From an uncultured Clostridia bacterium (GTDB taxonomy: Bacteria; Bacillota; Clostridia; TANB77; CAG-508), in contig CAKPDY010000037.1 in assembly GCA_934149165.1 (NCBI GenBank), forward strand, positions 1-11,325: a stretch of 11,325 nucleotides of DNA, in the 5' to 3' direction. The notes under the pieces are model-generated. The model saw only the letters and a list, made by a program, of their open reading frames with translations, ran no database searches and was not told where the DNA came from. This document shows, piece by piece, positions 1-7,520 of this stretch. The translations under genes and the position numbers were made by a program. Numbering within the stretch: position 1 is the first letter of the stretch; each line of letters starts with the position of its first letter.

Positions 1-77
1 ACATTAGAAGATGGAACAAAAGTAACAGCAACAGTAAATGTTCAAAATAATATTGTAACAATAACAATTCCTAATAA
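1..77 (+). repeat. Exact 77-bp intragenic direct repeat, copy 1
   Basis: Bases 1-77 are identical to 439-515, a period of 438 bp or 146 codons. They encode the TLEDGTKVTATVNVQNN linker strand of the surface protein. The repeat may extend left of the window. Identity at the DNA level, including third codon positions, indicates recent duplication or gene conversion between modules. Confidence 0.95.
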
Positions 78-1995
78 GAATGTAGGAAATGGAAGTTACG
101 GAATAAAAATAAAAAAAGTAGATGAAAACAATCAACCATTATCTGGGGTAAGTTTTAAAGTAGAAGCAGAAATAAATGGAACACAAGATAATACACTTGC
201 AGATAATAAATTAACAAATGATGAAGGAATAATTAGTTTAAAAGACAGTATTCAAATAACAAAAGATAATTATGAAAAAGTAGATACATATACAATAAAA
301 GAAATTAATTTAGGAACTGATAAATTAATAAAAATAAATGAAGAAATAAAAGTAAATGTAAAAAAATTATTTAATGCACAAACAAAAGAATATACAGTTG
401 AAGCAAAATTTGATGATAATTCAATAAGTAAAGAATTTACATTAGAAGATGGAACAAAAGTAACAGCAACAGTAAATGTTCAAAATAATATTGTAACAAT
501 AACAATTCCTAATAAAACTAAAAAGGAAGGAAATTATGTTTTAAACATAAAAAAGGTTACAGCAAATGGAAATGAAATTGTAGGAGGTGTTAAGTTTAAA
601 TATAGTAAATATGTTGATGATATATTAGAAAAAGAAGATATTGAAACAAAAGAAACAGATTCTAAAACAGGTTTAACTGAAATAGAAACTGTTAAAATAA
701 CAAATGATAATGTTAATAAAGTAGATAGCTATAAAATTACAGAAGTTGATGTAGGTTCTAATTCATTAATAAAAATAGTGGATCCAGTAACTGTATATAT
801 TAGAAAAGAATTAAAAGGTGATAAATATGAAATTGTAGATGCATCATTTAGTAAAGAACAAAATGGTGTAAAAGAATTAGAAAACGTGAAATTGGCTAAT
901 GGGGAAACTACAAAAGTAACTTTAGAGGTAACAAATAATGTGGTTACAATTATTATACCTAATGCAAAGAAAACAGGAGAATATAAAGTTAATTTAGTAA
1001 AAGTGGATACAGCAGGAAATGTTATAAATGATACATTTAAGTTTGTTGTAAATGAAAATGAAATAGAAACTACTGAAGGAATTTTAAATATAGCAGAAGG
1101 TAAGTCAATAACAGAAGATGGTCAAATAGATACATATGAAATTACGGAAAAAGAGGCTCCAAAAAAATATGGATTATATAAAAATACTATTAAATTAAAT
1201 GTAGTTGGTAAGGAATCAGATAATGGATTTGAAGTAAATGGAGAAACTACTAATTTAATAATAGGTGAAGAAAGTATTGAAAAGGGAGAAAAGTCTTCAG
1301 ATGGATATGTAACATGGGATATTTCTGGTGATACAATTACTATAACATTAGAAAATAGACAGTTTGATTTAGCTTTGTATAAATGGGTAACAACAACATT
1401 GGTTACAGAAGATGGAAAAACAAGTGAATATTCAAGTGAGCATACACAATCTGATAAATCAAATGTTGTAAATGTTTCTATTCCTAAAAATAAATTAAAT
1501 GATGTTGTAGTAAAGTTTAAATATACAATAAGAGTTGAAAATCAAGGTGAGTTAGATGGATATGCAAAAGAAATAAAAGATCATATTCCAGATGGTTTAA
1601 AATTTGTTCCAGAGGATAACGTAGAGTTTGGCTGGAAGGCAGAAGATGATAATACAATTACAACAGATTATTTGAAGGATACTTTGCTAAGGCATGGTGA
1701 AACAGCTGAGGTTACAGTGGTTTTAACATGGATTAATGGTTCAAATAATTTTGGACAAAAGGTTAATTTTGCTGAAATTAGTGAGGATTACAATGATTAT
1801 AATGATTCTGATGATATTGATTCTACACCTGATAATTTTACAGGTGAGGTAGTTGAGGATGATGAGGATTCAGATGTGGTAATGCTTCAAATAAAAACTG
1901 GTGAGGTTGTTGATAGTGCTTATTGTTTTGTTGCAATTGCTTTTGTTGGAATTGTTGCAGTTGGTGCTATTGGCATTAAGAAGTTTGTATTGTAG
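1..1995 (+). CDS. Repeat-containing surface protein with Cna-B/SpaA-like modules and C-terminal membrane anchor (5' partial)
   Basis: The frame is open from base 1 to TAG at 1993-1995 (664 residues visible); the start lies upstream of the window. A GTG at 778 is internal and is not the true start, because the repeats continue upstream of it. Three Cna-B/SpaA-like modules are visible, each with a strand like YGIKIKKVD, then a GVxFK motif, then Y-x-I-x-E (near residues 33-118, 175-265 and 320-400). They alternate with linker strands of the type TVNVQNNIVTITIPN. The spacing between the first two copies is 146 residues. From about residue 455 a different domain begins with FDLALYKWV and includes a YAKEIKDHIPDGLKFVPE stretch, a pattern common at the end of clostridial surface proteins. 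An acidic linker, LQIKTGE, a hydrophobic segment (about 639-660) and KK close the protein. It is probably cell-surface adhesive or structural. There is no LPXTG, although LQIKTG resembles a degenerate sorting signal. A strong terminator follows. Confidence 0.85.
   Translation, partial: TLEDGTKVTATVNVQNNIVTITIPNKNVGNGSYGIKIKKVDENNQPLSGVSFKVEAEINGTQDNTLADNKLTNDEGIISLKDSIQITKDNYEKVDTYTIKEINLGTDKLIKINEEIKVNVKKLFNAQTKEYTVEAKFDDNSISKEFTLEDGTKVTATVNVQNNIVTITIPNKTKKEGNYVLNIKKVTANGNEIVGGVKFKYSKYVDDILEKEDIETKETDSKTGLTEIETVKITNDNVNKVDSYKITEVDVGSNSLIKIVDPVTVYIRKELKGDKYEIVDASFSKEQNGVKELENVKLANGETTKVTLEVTNNVVTIIIPNAKKTGEYKVNLVKVDTAGNVINDTFKFVVNENEIETTEGILNIAEGKSITEDGQIDTYEITEKEAPKKYGLYKNTIKLNVVGKESDNGFEVNGETTNLIIGEESIEKGEKSSDGYVTWDISGDTITITLENRQFDLALYKWVTTTLVTEDGKTSEYSSEHTQSDKSNVVNVSIPKNKLNDVVVKFKYTIRVENQGELDGYAKEIKDHIPDGLKFVPEDNVEFGWKAEDDNTITTDYLKDTLLRHGETAEVTVVLTWINGSNNFGQKVNFAEISEDYNDYNDSDDIDSTPDNFTGEVVEDDEDSDVVMLQIKTGEVVDSAYCFVAIAFVGIVAVGAIGIKKFVL
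439..515 (+). repeat. Exact 77-bp intragenic direct repeat, copy 2
   Basis: This is the second copy of the 77-bp segment at 1-77. The sequences diverge immediately after AATTCCTAATAA. The equivalent strand of the third module (around 930-965) is recognisably homologous in protein (VTNNVVTIIIPN) but diverged in DNA, so the first two modules were duplicated or homogenised most recently. Confidence 0.95.
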
Positions 1996-2025
1996 GATAA
2001 GAGGGGTATAATATAAATAGTGTTG

Positions 2026-2063
2026 AAAGTAGATGATTTTAATTTTAAAATCATCTACTTTTT
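2026..2063 (+). terminator. Rho-independent terminator of the surface-protein gene
   Basis: A perfect 17-bp inverted repeat pairs 2026-2042 (AAAGTAGATGATTTTAA) with 2045-2061, ending in a run of T at 2059-2063. It starts 30 bp after the stop codon. The A/T base pairs near the tip probably open to give a larger loop. The stem is long and perfect and the position fits, so this is a confident terminator. Confidence 0.88.
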
Positions 2064-2072
2064 GTTGGGGGC

Positions 2073-2295
2073 TTTTGCAGGTGTTCGGCTAATAGAGTGG
2101 ATTAGATAGCTAGGGATGGGATATATCAATGTTCTGAGCTTCGCCCCAACTGCACACAATATGTAATAGATTTCCGCGTACGCTTCAATCTATAACATAT
2201 TGTAGATTGTCGGTCCCCACCTTGACTTCGCTTCATAACATTGATATATCCCATCCCTAGCTATCTAATCCACTCTATTAGCCTACTCTGTAGTA
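2073..2295 (+). repeat. 223-bp long-inverted-repeat element, copy 1 (structured RNA or DNA hairpin)
   Basis: This is one of two same-orientation copies; the other is at 10785-11006. The order is a conserved 5' block (TTTTGCAGGTGTTCG, 2073-2087), a variable left arm, a conserved 131-bp core (2120-2250), a variable right arm, and a conserved 3' block (CTACTCTGTAGTA, 2283-2295). The left arm 2087-2133 and right arm 2237-2283 form a perfect 47-bp inverted repeat that includes the core ends GATATATCAATGTT. Inside the core a second stem pairs 2156-2172 with 2187-2203 (16 of 17 pairs) around a 14-nt loop containing the palindrome GCGTACGC. The core differs from copy 2 at 8 positions, whereas the outer arms differ at more than half of their positions yet stay complementary within each copy. 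There is no open reading frame of note. I do not recognise it as a named RNA family or MITE. Confidence 0.85.
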
Positions 2296-2302
2296 GGGAG
2301 TG

Positions 2303-2340
2303 TTAAATTGTGGGGGAGAATTAATGTTTTTTTATTTTTT
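2303..2340 (+). terminator. Possible weak terminator downstream of element copy 1
   Basis: TTAAATT at 2303-2309 can pair with AATTAA at 2319-2324 (one bulged A) around a G-rich loop, followed by two T runs (2326-2333 and 2335-2340). The stem is short and A/T only, so it is weak. It would end a transcript through the element, at a position comparable to the terminator that follows copy 2. Confidence 0.3.
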
Positions 2341-2560
2341 ATATCGACAGTGAATAAATATTGATATATAATCTAATTAGTTTTTTTATATAATGATATA
2401 GAAAAAATATGAAACAACATATAATAAGTTTAAGGAATAGTATGGATTTAAAGAAGAGTCAAAAGATGACATAAATCTACATGAATATGTCATATAATAA
2501 GAAAAACAGTCGAAATATCTTAAAAAAAGTACTAAATTAATAAAAAAATTTTAAAAATTA
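2341..2560. other. A+T-rich gene-free stretch
   Basis: I see no intact gene here. A short plus-strand frame at 2402-2497 is interrupted by a stop at 2438 and could be a remnant, but nothing in it is recognisable. An 8-bp inverted repeat (ATGACATA at 2466-2473 with TATGTCAT at 2486-2493) lacks a T run and is not a terminator. It lies about 70 bp upstream of the next promoter, so an operator role is possible but unsupported. Confidence 0.5.
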
Positions 2561-2562
2561 TA

Positions 2563-2592
2563 TAGACAAAAACACAAAAAAATTTGTATAAT
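2563..2592 (+). promoter_or_regulatory. Sigma-A promoter of the 2634 gene
   Basis: The -35 box TAGACA (2563-2568) and the perfect -10 box TATAAT (2587-2592) are separated by 18 bp. Transcription would start near 2599, leaving a leader of about 35 nt before the GTG start. Confidence 0.65.
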
Positions 2593-2619
2593 ATAAACAA
2601 TTAAAATAATAAAAAAGAG

Positions 2620-2625
2620 AAGAGG
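2620..2625 (+). promoter_or_regulatory. Ribosome binding site that selects GTG 2634
   Basis: AAGAGG at 2620-2625 lies 8 nt before GTG 2634 but only 2 nt before the in-frame TTG at 2628. Normal Shine-Dalgarno spacing therefore favours the GTG. Confidence 0.65.
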
Positions 2626-2633
2626 TTTTGATT

Positions 2634-4043
2634 GTGGGAACAAATGAAAATATAAAAGAAATTAATAATAATTTTGAAGATACAAAAAACATAGTTAATA
2701 AAAACGAAAGTCAAAAAATTGTTGATATTGATGCAACACAAAGAATAGTAATATTAAGTGAATTTGTAAATGGAACTGAAGATTCCAAAAGTGAATTTTC
2801 AGGGATTGAGCCAGCAATTCAACAAGTAAAGATAGATGAAGAAAAATCACAAGAAGTAATGGAAGAATTATGCAATAATGCCAAAAAAGAAGATGGCAAT
2901 ATTGAAAACATAGAAAATTTTAATCAGGAAAATAAAGAAAAATTTGAACAGTCTAATCAACAATCTGAATGTTATCATAATGAAACTTTACAAAATAATC
3001 TAAATGAAATTCAACAAAATAACTCCCAAAAATCATATATAAATGAAACAAATATTACCTCAACTTCTGAAAAAATAAATAATATTAATGAAATAAACAA
3101 TGTTGAATTTGAATTAAACAAAGATAACAGAAATGTAAAAATAGATAATGATTATAATGAAAACAAAGAAAAAAAACATAAACAAGATAAAAAAGATTAT
3201 AGATTAGAAAGAATGTTGTTTGATAGAATTAATACAATGCAAGGAAAAATTAAAGAATCATTAGAACTTATTAAAAAGTTTGAAAGAATTAATGCTAAGG
3301 AGGAAAATTTACCTAATATTGTTACAACTTTACATGATAAATTAACACAAGAAGTTATTAAACAATTTAGAACTGTGGGAATAGAATTTAATATGAAATC
3401 ATATCTAGTACAAGCAATTGTTTCAGACTTATTAAATAAGTTTGAAGAGGGAATTACTGAATTTAAAGATTGTTCTGAAAATTTGAATTTTGTAAGAGAA
3501 GTACAAGATGATTTTGAGTCAAAGGTTGAATTGGCACCTACAAGTAAAGTTAAAAATATATTTGCACGTTTAAGAGGTTTATTTAAACCTGAAAAGAAAC
3601 AGGAAAAGCTTGAACAACTTGAAAGGGAAAGACAAGAAAAAAAATTAGAAGAGGCAAATATACATTTAATAAAATATAAATTTAAAAATAATGAATTAGA
3701 AAGATATACAATAAAAAATAATATTACAAATAGCTTAATTAGGGAATTATTAACAGGACCTGGTTCAGGATTAAATTTAACTGTAACAGAATTTATTGCA
3801 GAAAAAATAACACCTGGTATGCAACAATTGGGGTTAGAGGAATTATTGCCTGAATTTGAAGAGAAATTATATGAAGAGTTTAAGGAAAAAAATGAAAATA
3901 TTGAAAAACAGGAATTTTTCAATATGCAGGTTGGAGATGTAAAAAAAGCTATAAAATTTAGAAGAGCAGAAAATTTAAGAAATAAAGTAAATATAATAAA
4001 TGGTTCAGCAAATGTTGATGAAGAAAATAAAGTTGCTGTTTAA
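2634..4043 (+). CDS. Unrecognised hydrophilic coiled-coil protein, Asn/Glu/Lys-rich N-terminus
   Basis: I do not recognise this protein. It has 469 residues from the GTG at 2634, chosen for its 8-nt spacing from AAGAGG; a TTG two codons earlier is too close to the ribosome binding site. Residues 1 to about 185 are low-complexity and very rich in N, E, K, Q and I, probably disordered. From about 190 the sequence is more ordered and mostly helical: a block at 190-310 ending near the RLRGLFKPEKK motif, a charged coiled coil at about 315-345 (EKLEQLERERQEKK), and a C-terminal helical domain with LLTGPGSGLNLTVTEFIAEKI and GLEELLPEFEEKLYEEF. There is no signal peptide or membrane segment, so a cytoplasmic location is likely. 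It has its own promoter. Tex starts 64 bp downstream with no clear terminator between, so partial co-transcription is possible. A scaffolding or nucleic-acid-associated role would be a guess. Confidence 0.8.
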   Translation: MGTNENIKEINNNFEDTKNIVNKNESQKIVDIDATQRIVILSEFVNGTEDSKSEFSGIEPAIQQVKIDEEKSQEVMEELCNNAKKEDGNIENIENFNQENKEKFEQSNQQSECYHNETLQNNLNEIQQNNSQKSYINETNITSTSEKINNINEINNVEFELNKDNRNVKIDNDYNENKEKKHKQDKKDYRLERMLFDRINTMQGKIKESLELIKKFERINAKEENLPNIVTTLHDKLTQEVIKQFRTVGIEFNMKSYLVQAIVSDLLNKFEEGITEFKDCSENLNFVREVQDDFESKVELAPTSKVKNIFARLRGLFKPEKKQEKLEQLERERQEKKLEEANIHLIKYKFKNNELERYTIKNNITNSLIRELLTGPGSGLNLTVTEFIAEKITPGMQQLGLEELLPEFEEKLYEEFKEKNENIEKQEFFNMQVGDVKKAIKFRRAENLRNKVNIINGSANVDEENKVAV

Positions 4044-4107
4044 AATTAAGTTTTCCCTTATAATGTAATTTATAAAATTAGCATGAAAGAAGAGAGGTAG
4101 AATATAA

Positions 4108-6258
4108 ATGGAAAGTATTATACAAACAATTGCACAAGAATTAGGTGTTAAATATTCACAAGTAGAAAATACGGTAAAATTAATTGATGAGGGAAATACA
4201 ATTCCATTCATTGCACGTTATAGAAAAGAAGTAACAGGTGGTTTAAGTGATGAAATTTTAAGAAATTTAGGAGAAAGGTTACAGTATTTAAGAAATCTTG
4301 AAGATAGAAAAAATGAAGTAATAAAGTCTATAAATGAGCAAGGAAAATTAACAGATGATATTATTAGTGCATTAAATAATGCAAAAATACTAGCAGAAGT
4401 AGAAGATATTTACAGACCTTTTAAACAAAAGAAAAGAACAAGAGCAACTATTGCAAAAGAAAAAGGGTTAGAACCATTTTCTAATATTTTATTAGAACAA
4501 AGTGATTTACGAGAAATTGAAGATATTGCAAAGGAATTTATAAATGAAGAAAAGGGTGTAGAAACAGTAGAAGATGCAATTTCAGGTGCAATGGATATAA
4601 TTGCAGAACAAATTTCAGATAATGCAACATATAGAAAAGAAATAAAAAGAATTTGTTATAGAGATGGTCTTATTGAAACAAAAGCAGGTAAAGATGAAAA
4701 ATCAAGTTATGAAATGTATTATGATTTTTCAGAGAAAATAAACAGAATTCCTAGTCATAGAATTTTGGCTATAAACAGAGGTGAAAATGAAGGATTTCTA
4801 AAAGTTAAATTAGAAAAGCCAGAAGATGTAATTATTGATTTTATAAAAAAGGATATAATTAAGGATAAGTCTGGAAAATATTCAAATATATTAATAAATA
4901 CTATACAAGATAGTTTTAAAAGGTTAATTGAACCATCTGTAGATAGAGAAATACGTTCAGATTTAACAGAAAAGGCGGAAGAACAGGCTATAAAAGTATT
5001 TGGACAAAATGCTAAACAGTTATTACTAAGTGCTCCTTTAAAGGGGTTAACTGTTATGGGATTTGATCCTGCATATAGAACCGGTTGTAAAATTGCAGTA
5101 ATTGATGAAACAGGAAAATTACTTGCAACTACAACAGTATATCCAACTGAACCTCAAAATGATGTGGAAGGTGCTAAAAAAACATTAAAACAATTAATTG
5201 AAAAATATAATATAAATATGATTGCAATTGGAAATGGTACAGCATCACGTGAATCAGAGGCATTTGTTGCTGATATGATTTCAGAACTGAAAAATGAAAT
5301 TTATTATACAATTGTTAGTGAAGCAGGTGCTTCTGTATATTCAGCTTCTAAGCTTGCAACAGAGGAATATCCAGACATAAATGTTTCATTAAGAGGTGCA
5401 ATTTCAATTGCAAGAAGGTTACAAGATCCTCTTGCAGAGCTTGTAAAAATAGATCCAAAGGCTATAGGTGTAGGACAATATCAACATGATGTTAATCAAA
5501 AAAAATTGTCAGAAAGTCTTACTGGTGTTGTAGAAGATGCAGTTAATAAAGTTGGAGTTGATGTAAACACAGCTACCCCATCTTTGCTTTCTTATGTTTC
5601 TGGAATTAATAAAACAATTGCAAATAATATTGTGAAATATAGAGATGAAAATGGAAAATTAAAAGAAAGAAAAGAGTTGCTTAAGGTTCCTAAACTTGGT
5701 AAAGTTGCATTTGAACAATGTGCAGGTTTTATACGTATTTTTGATGGAAAAAATCCGCTTGAAATTACAGCAGTTCATCCTGAAAGTTATAATGCTACAG
5801 AAAAATTACTAAATGAATTTGGTTATAAAAAAGAAGATTTAATTAATAAGGATAAATTAAAAGAAATAAAAATAAAATTATCTGGAGTTAATATTGAGAA
5901 AACAGCTAAGGAGCTAGAAATTGGTGAATTAACATTAAAAGATATTATAGATGAGTTATCAAAGCCAGGAAGAGACCCAAGAGATGAAATGCCAAAACCT
6001 ATATTAAGAAATGATGTTTTAAAATTTGAAGATGTAAAAGAGGGAATGGTATTAACTGGAACTGTGCGTAATGTTATTGACTTTGGGGCTTTTGTTGATA
6101 TTGGGGTAAAACATGATGGGTTAGTTCATATTTCAGAATTGAGCGAAAATTATGTGAAAAATCCATCAGACATTGTGTCTGTAGGAGATATTGTCAAAGT
6201 AAAGGTTATAAAAATAGATCAAGAAAGACAAAAAATTTCATTATCTATGAAATTATAA
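4108..6258 (+). CDS. tex: Tex-family RNA-binding S1-domain protein
   Basis: This is a full-length Tex homologue (716 residues; the family is usually 700-800). Tex proteins are conserved cytoplasmic nucleic-acid-binding proteins linked to transcription and, in some bacteria, toxin expression. Domains in order: the N-terminal helical Tex region (about 1-310, with the early signature TIPFIARYRKEVTGGL at 31-46), a YqgF/RNase H-like fold (about 315-445, starting VMGFDPAYRTGCK), helix-hairpin-helix repeats (about 480-550, including SYVSGINKTIANNIV), the family linker GRDPRDEMPKP (621-631), and a C-terminal S1 domain (about 645-714, GTVRNVIDFGAFVDIG). The ATG at 4108 follows AGAGAGG by about 10 nt. 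A TATAAT at 4059-4064 just after the previous gene could be a -10 box but has no convincing -35. The 55-bp gap to the next gene suggests an operon with the two signal-peptidase-like genes; a functional connection is not established. Confidence 0.96.
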   Translation: MESIIQTIAQELGVKYSQVENTVKLIDEGNTIPFIARYRKEVTGGLSDEILRNLGERLQYLRNLEDRKNEVIKSINEQGKLTDDIISALNNAKILAEVEDIYRPFKQKKRTRATIAKEKGLEPFSNILLEQSDLREIEDIAKEFINEEKGVETVEDAISGAMDIIAEQISDNATYRKEIKRICYRDGLIETKAGKDEKSSYEMYYDFSEKINRIPSHRILAINRGENEGFLKVKLEKPEDVIIDFIKKDIIKDKSGKYSNILINTIQDSFKRLIEPSVDREIRSDLTEKAEEQAIKVFGQNAKQLLLSAPLKGLTVMGFDPAYRTGCKIAVIDETGKLLATTTVYPTEPQNDVEGAKKTLKQLIEKYNINMIAIGNGTASRESEAFVADMISELKNEIYYTIVSEAGASVYSASKLATEEYPDINVSLRGAISIARRLQDPLAELVKIDPKAIGVGQYQHDVNQKKLSESLTGVVEDAVNKVGVDVNTATPSLLSYVSGINKTIANNIVKYRDENGKLKERKELLKVPKLGKVAFEQCAGFIRIFDGKNPLEITAVHPESYNATEKLLNEFGYKKEDLINKDKLKEIKIKLSGVNIEKTAKELEIGELTLKDIIDELSKPGRDPRDEMPKPILRNDVLKFEDVKEGMVLTGTVRNVIDFGAFVDIGVKHDGLVHISELSENYVKNPSDIVSVGDIVKVKVIKIDQERQKISLSMKL

Positions 6259-6313
6259 AAACAAAAATAGAAATAAAATTAAATTCAAATGAAAAAAGAA
6301 ATGAGGTAAACAA

Positions 6314-6925
6314 ATGAAATTCGGTAAAAAAAATATTGTTATACTAATAAGTTTATTAACTGTTTTATTCGTATTTTTGGCTATTTTAGCAAATTCATTT
6401 ATGAATAAAGATAGCAAACTGAATTTTTTATCATATAAATTTTTTATTGCATCAGCAGATGAAACAGAATCAAATACTAATAAGGGAGACCTTGTTATTG
6501 TAAAGCAAATTGAAAATAGTGAAATAAAAAATGATGATAATATTGTGTATAAATTAGATAATGATATTGTTATAAAAAAAGTTAAAAATATTTCTAATAA
6601 TGATGGAAAGACTAATTTAACTTTTTATGGTGTTAATGGTGTATCAAATAATAATGATATAAATATTATGGGAAAAATGATTAATAAAATTGCTGGTGTT
6701 GGGAATTTGGCAATGCTTATTCAAACACCAACAGGTACAATTCTTTTACTATCTATGTTAATTTGTATTATACTAATTGTTAAAAAAATATATAATAGAA
6801 ATTCATTAGATGAAACATTAGATGAAAGTGATAACAATGATAATAATGATTCTAGTAAAAGTACAGAAAAAGTAATAGAAAGTATTAATAATGCATCTGA
6901 GATAGATGGAAAAGAGGTGCATTAG
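6314..6925 (+). CDS. Membrane protein resembling SipW-type signal peptidase but lacking the catalytic Ser and His
   Basis: The protein has 203 residues, a membrane helix at 8-27 and a second at about 138-157. Between them lies a domain that aligns with the signal peptidase encoded next door. GDLVIVK (58-64) matches GDIVLIN, and the NDDNIVYK, IVIKKV and GKMINKIAGVGNLAMLIQTP stretches match the usual order of the S26B fold. The nucleophile motif SGSM is replaced by SADE (Glu50 at the Ser position), the HRI histidine is Lys88, and the GDNN motif reads GVNG. It is therefore predicted to be inactive as a Ser/His peptidase. The C-terminal 45 residues are a polar, Asn/Asp/Ser-rich tail. The ATG follows ATGAGGT with a 7-nt gap, 55 bp after tex and 5 bp before the active peptidase gene. 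It could be a partner, regulator or substrate-recruiting paralogue. The homology is inferred from motif order; no function is established. Confidence 0.8.
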   Translation: MKFGKKNIVILISLLTVLFVFLAILANSFMNKDSKLNFLSYKFFIASADETESNTNKGDLVIVKQIENSEIKNDDNIVYKLDNDIVIKKVKNISNNDGKTNLTFYGVNGVSNNNDINIMGKMINKIAGVGNLAMLIQTPTGTILLLSMLICIILIVKKIYNRNSLDETLDESDNNDNNDSSKSTEKVIESINNASEIDGKEVH

Positions 6926-6930
6926 AACAT

Positions 6931-7470
6931 ATGAGAAAAGAAAGTGTTAAAAAAGGGAAAAGTAAGGCTAGTAAAATTATTTCAATTATTGAGTATGTTG
7001 TAATTTTTTTAATTATTTTTGTAAATATTATTTTAGTATATAAAACAATACATAACCCAAATAAAACGCCAGATTTATTTGGAAAAAAGGCATTTATAAT
7101 AATATCAGGAAGTATGATTCCAACAATAAATATTGGTGATATAGTTCTTATAAATAATTCAACAGATGTTCATAAGGATAATATAATTGCATTTAGGGAA
7201 GATGGAGTTGTAATAGTTCATAGAATTATAGATGAGGTTGTTTCAAATGAAGGCATAGTGTATCAAACTAAAGGTGATAATAATAATGCGGCAGATATTA
7301 ATTTGGTTGAAGTTTCTAATATAGAAGGTGTATATAAAGGTAAAATTCCATATGTTGGAAAAGTTGTTTTATATTTATATAATAATTTATGGATAGTTGC
7401 TATTCTTATTATTGTATTTATTTTATTTAGATATGTTATGTCAGGTAAATGTGAAGAAGAAGAAAAATAA
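6931..7470 (+). CDS. sipW: SipW-type (S26B) signal peptidase I
   Basis: This is a membrane signal peptidase of the ER/SipW type, which uses a Ser-His rather than a Ser-Lys pair to remove signal peptides from exported proteins. Of 179 residues, an N-terminal membrane helix lies at about 16-37 and a C-terminal one at about 152-168. The motif SGSM at 59-62 gives the nucleophile Ser61, VVIVHRII supplies His97, and TKGDNN (113-118) with Asp122 completes the usual box. The KIPYVGKVVLYLY segment before the second helix is typical of the family. The ATG at 6931 is preceded by AGAGGTG about 11 nt upstream, inside the end of the preceding gene, so the two are probably translationally and transcriptionally coupled. 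SipW in Bacillus processes biofilm matrix proteins; no TasA-like substrate is visible here, and the surface protein at the window start is only a candidate. A strong terminator follows. Confidence 0.92.
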   Translation: MRKESVKKGKSKASKIISIIEYVVIFLIIFVNIILVYKTIHNPNKTPDLFGKKAFIIISGSMIPTINIGDIVLINNSTDVHKDNIIAFREDGVVIVHRIIDEVVSNEGIVYQTKGDNNNAADINLVEVSNIEGVYKGKIPYVGKVVLYLYNNLWIVAILIIVFILFRYVMSGKCEEEEK

Positions 7471-7474
7471 TAAT

Positions 7475-7520
7475 AAAAAGCCTCACAACAGAAAGTTGTT
7501 TCTATTGTGAGGTTTTTTTT
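7475..7520. terminator. Hairpin terminator shared by two convergent genes
   Basis: CCTCACAA (7481-7488) pairs with TTGTGAGG (7505-7512). After one mismatch, AGAAA (7490-7494) pairs with TTTCT (7499-7503) around a GTTG loop. Eight T follow on the plus strand (7513-7520) and AAAAA precedes (7475-7479), giving TTTTT on the minus strand. It therefore suits both the signal peptidase gene and the convergent minus-strand gene, whose stop codon lies within the T run at 7519-7521. Confidence 0.9.

Noticed and set aside
1985..2012. Promoter-like TTGTAT-16 bp-TATAAT at the end of the surface-protein gene
   Set aside because: It would drive transcription straight into the hairpin terminator at 2026-2063. 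TATAAT-like words are frequent by chance in DNA this A+T-rich.
2026..2061. Shared AAAGTAG/CTACTTT stem ends between the 2026 terminator and the 51-bp units
   Set aside because: Only 7 bp per arm are shared and the inner stems differ, so coincidence between A+T-rich terminators is sufficient.
2402..2497. Possible gene remnant (reads KKYETTYNKFKE, stop, YGFKEESKDDINLHEYVI)
   Set aside because: It is only about 30 codons with an internal stop in A+T-rich DNA and no recognisable homology, too little to call a pseudogene.
3197..3922. Long open frame of 241 codons on the minus strand
   Set aside because: It lies entirely antisense to the coiled-coil gene, is rich in Ser, Phe, Asn and Leu as expected from reading A+T-rich codons backwards, and lacks a ribosome binding site or domain. 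It is a shadow frame.
4044..4107. Riboswitch or separate promoter before tex
   Set aside because: The gap is only 64 nt with no structured leader, and the TATAAT at 4059-4064 lacks a -35 at the proper distance.
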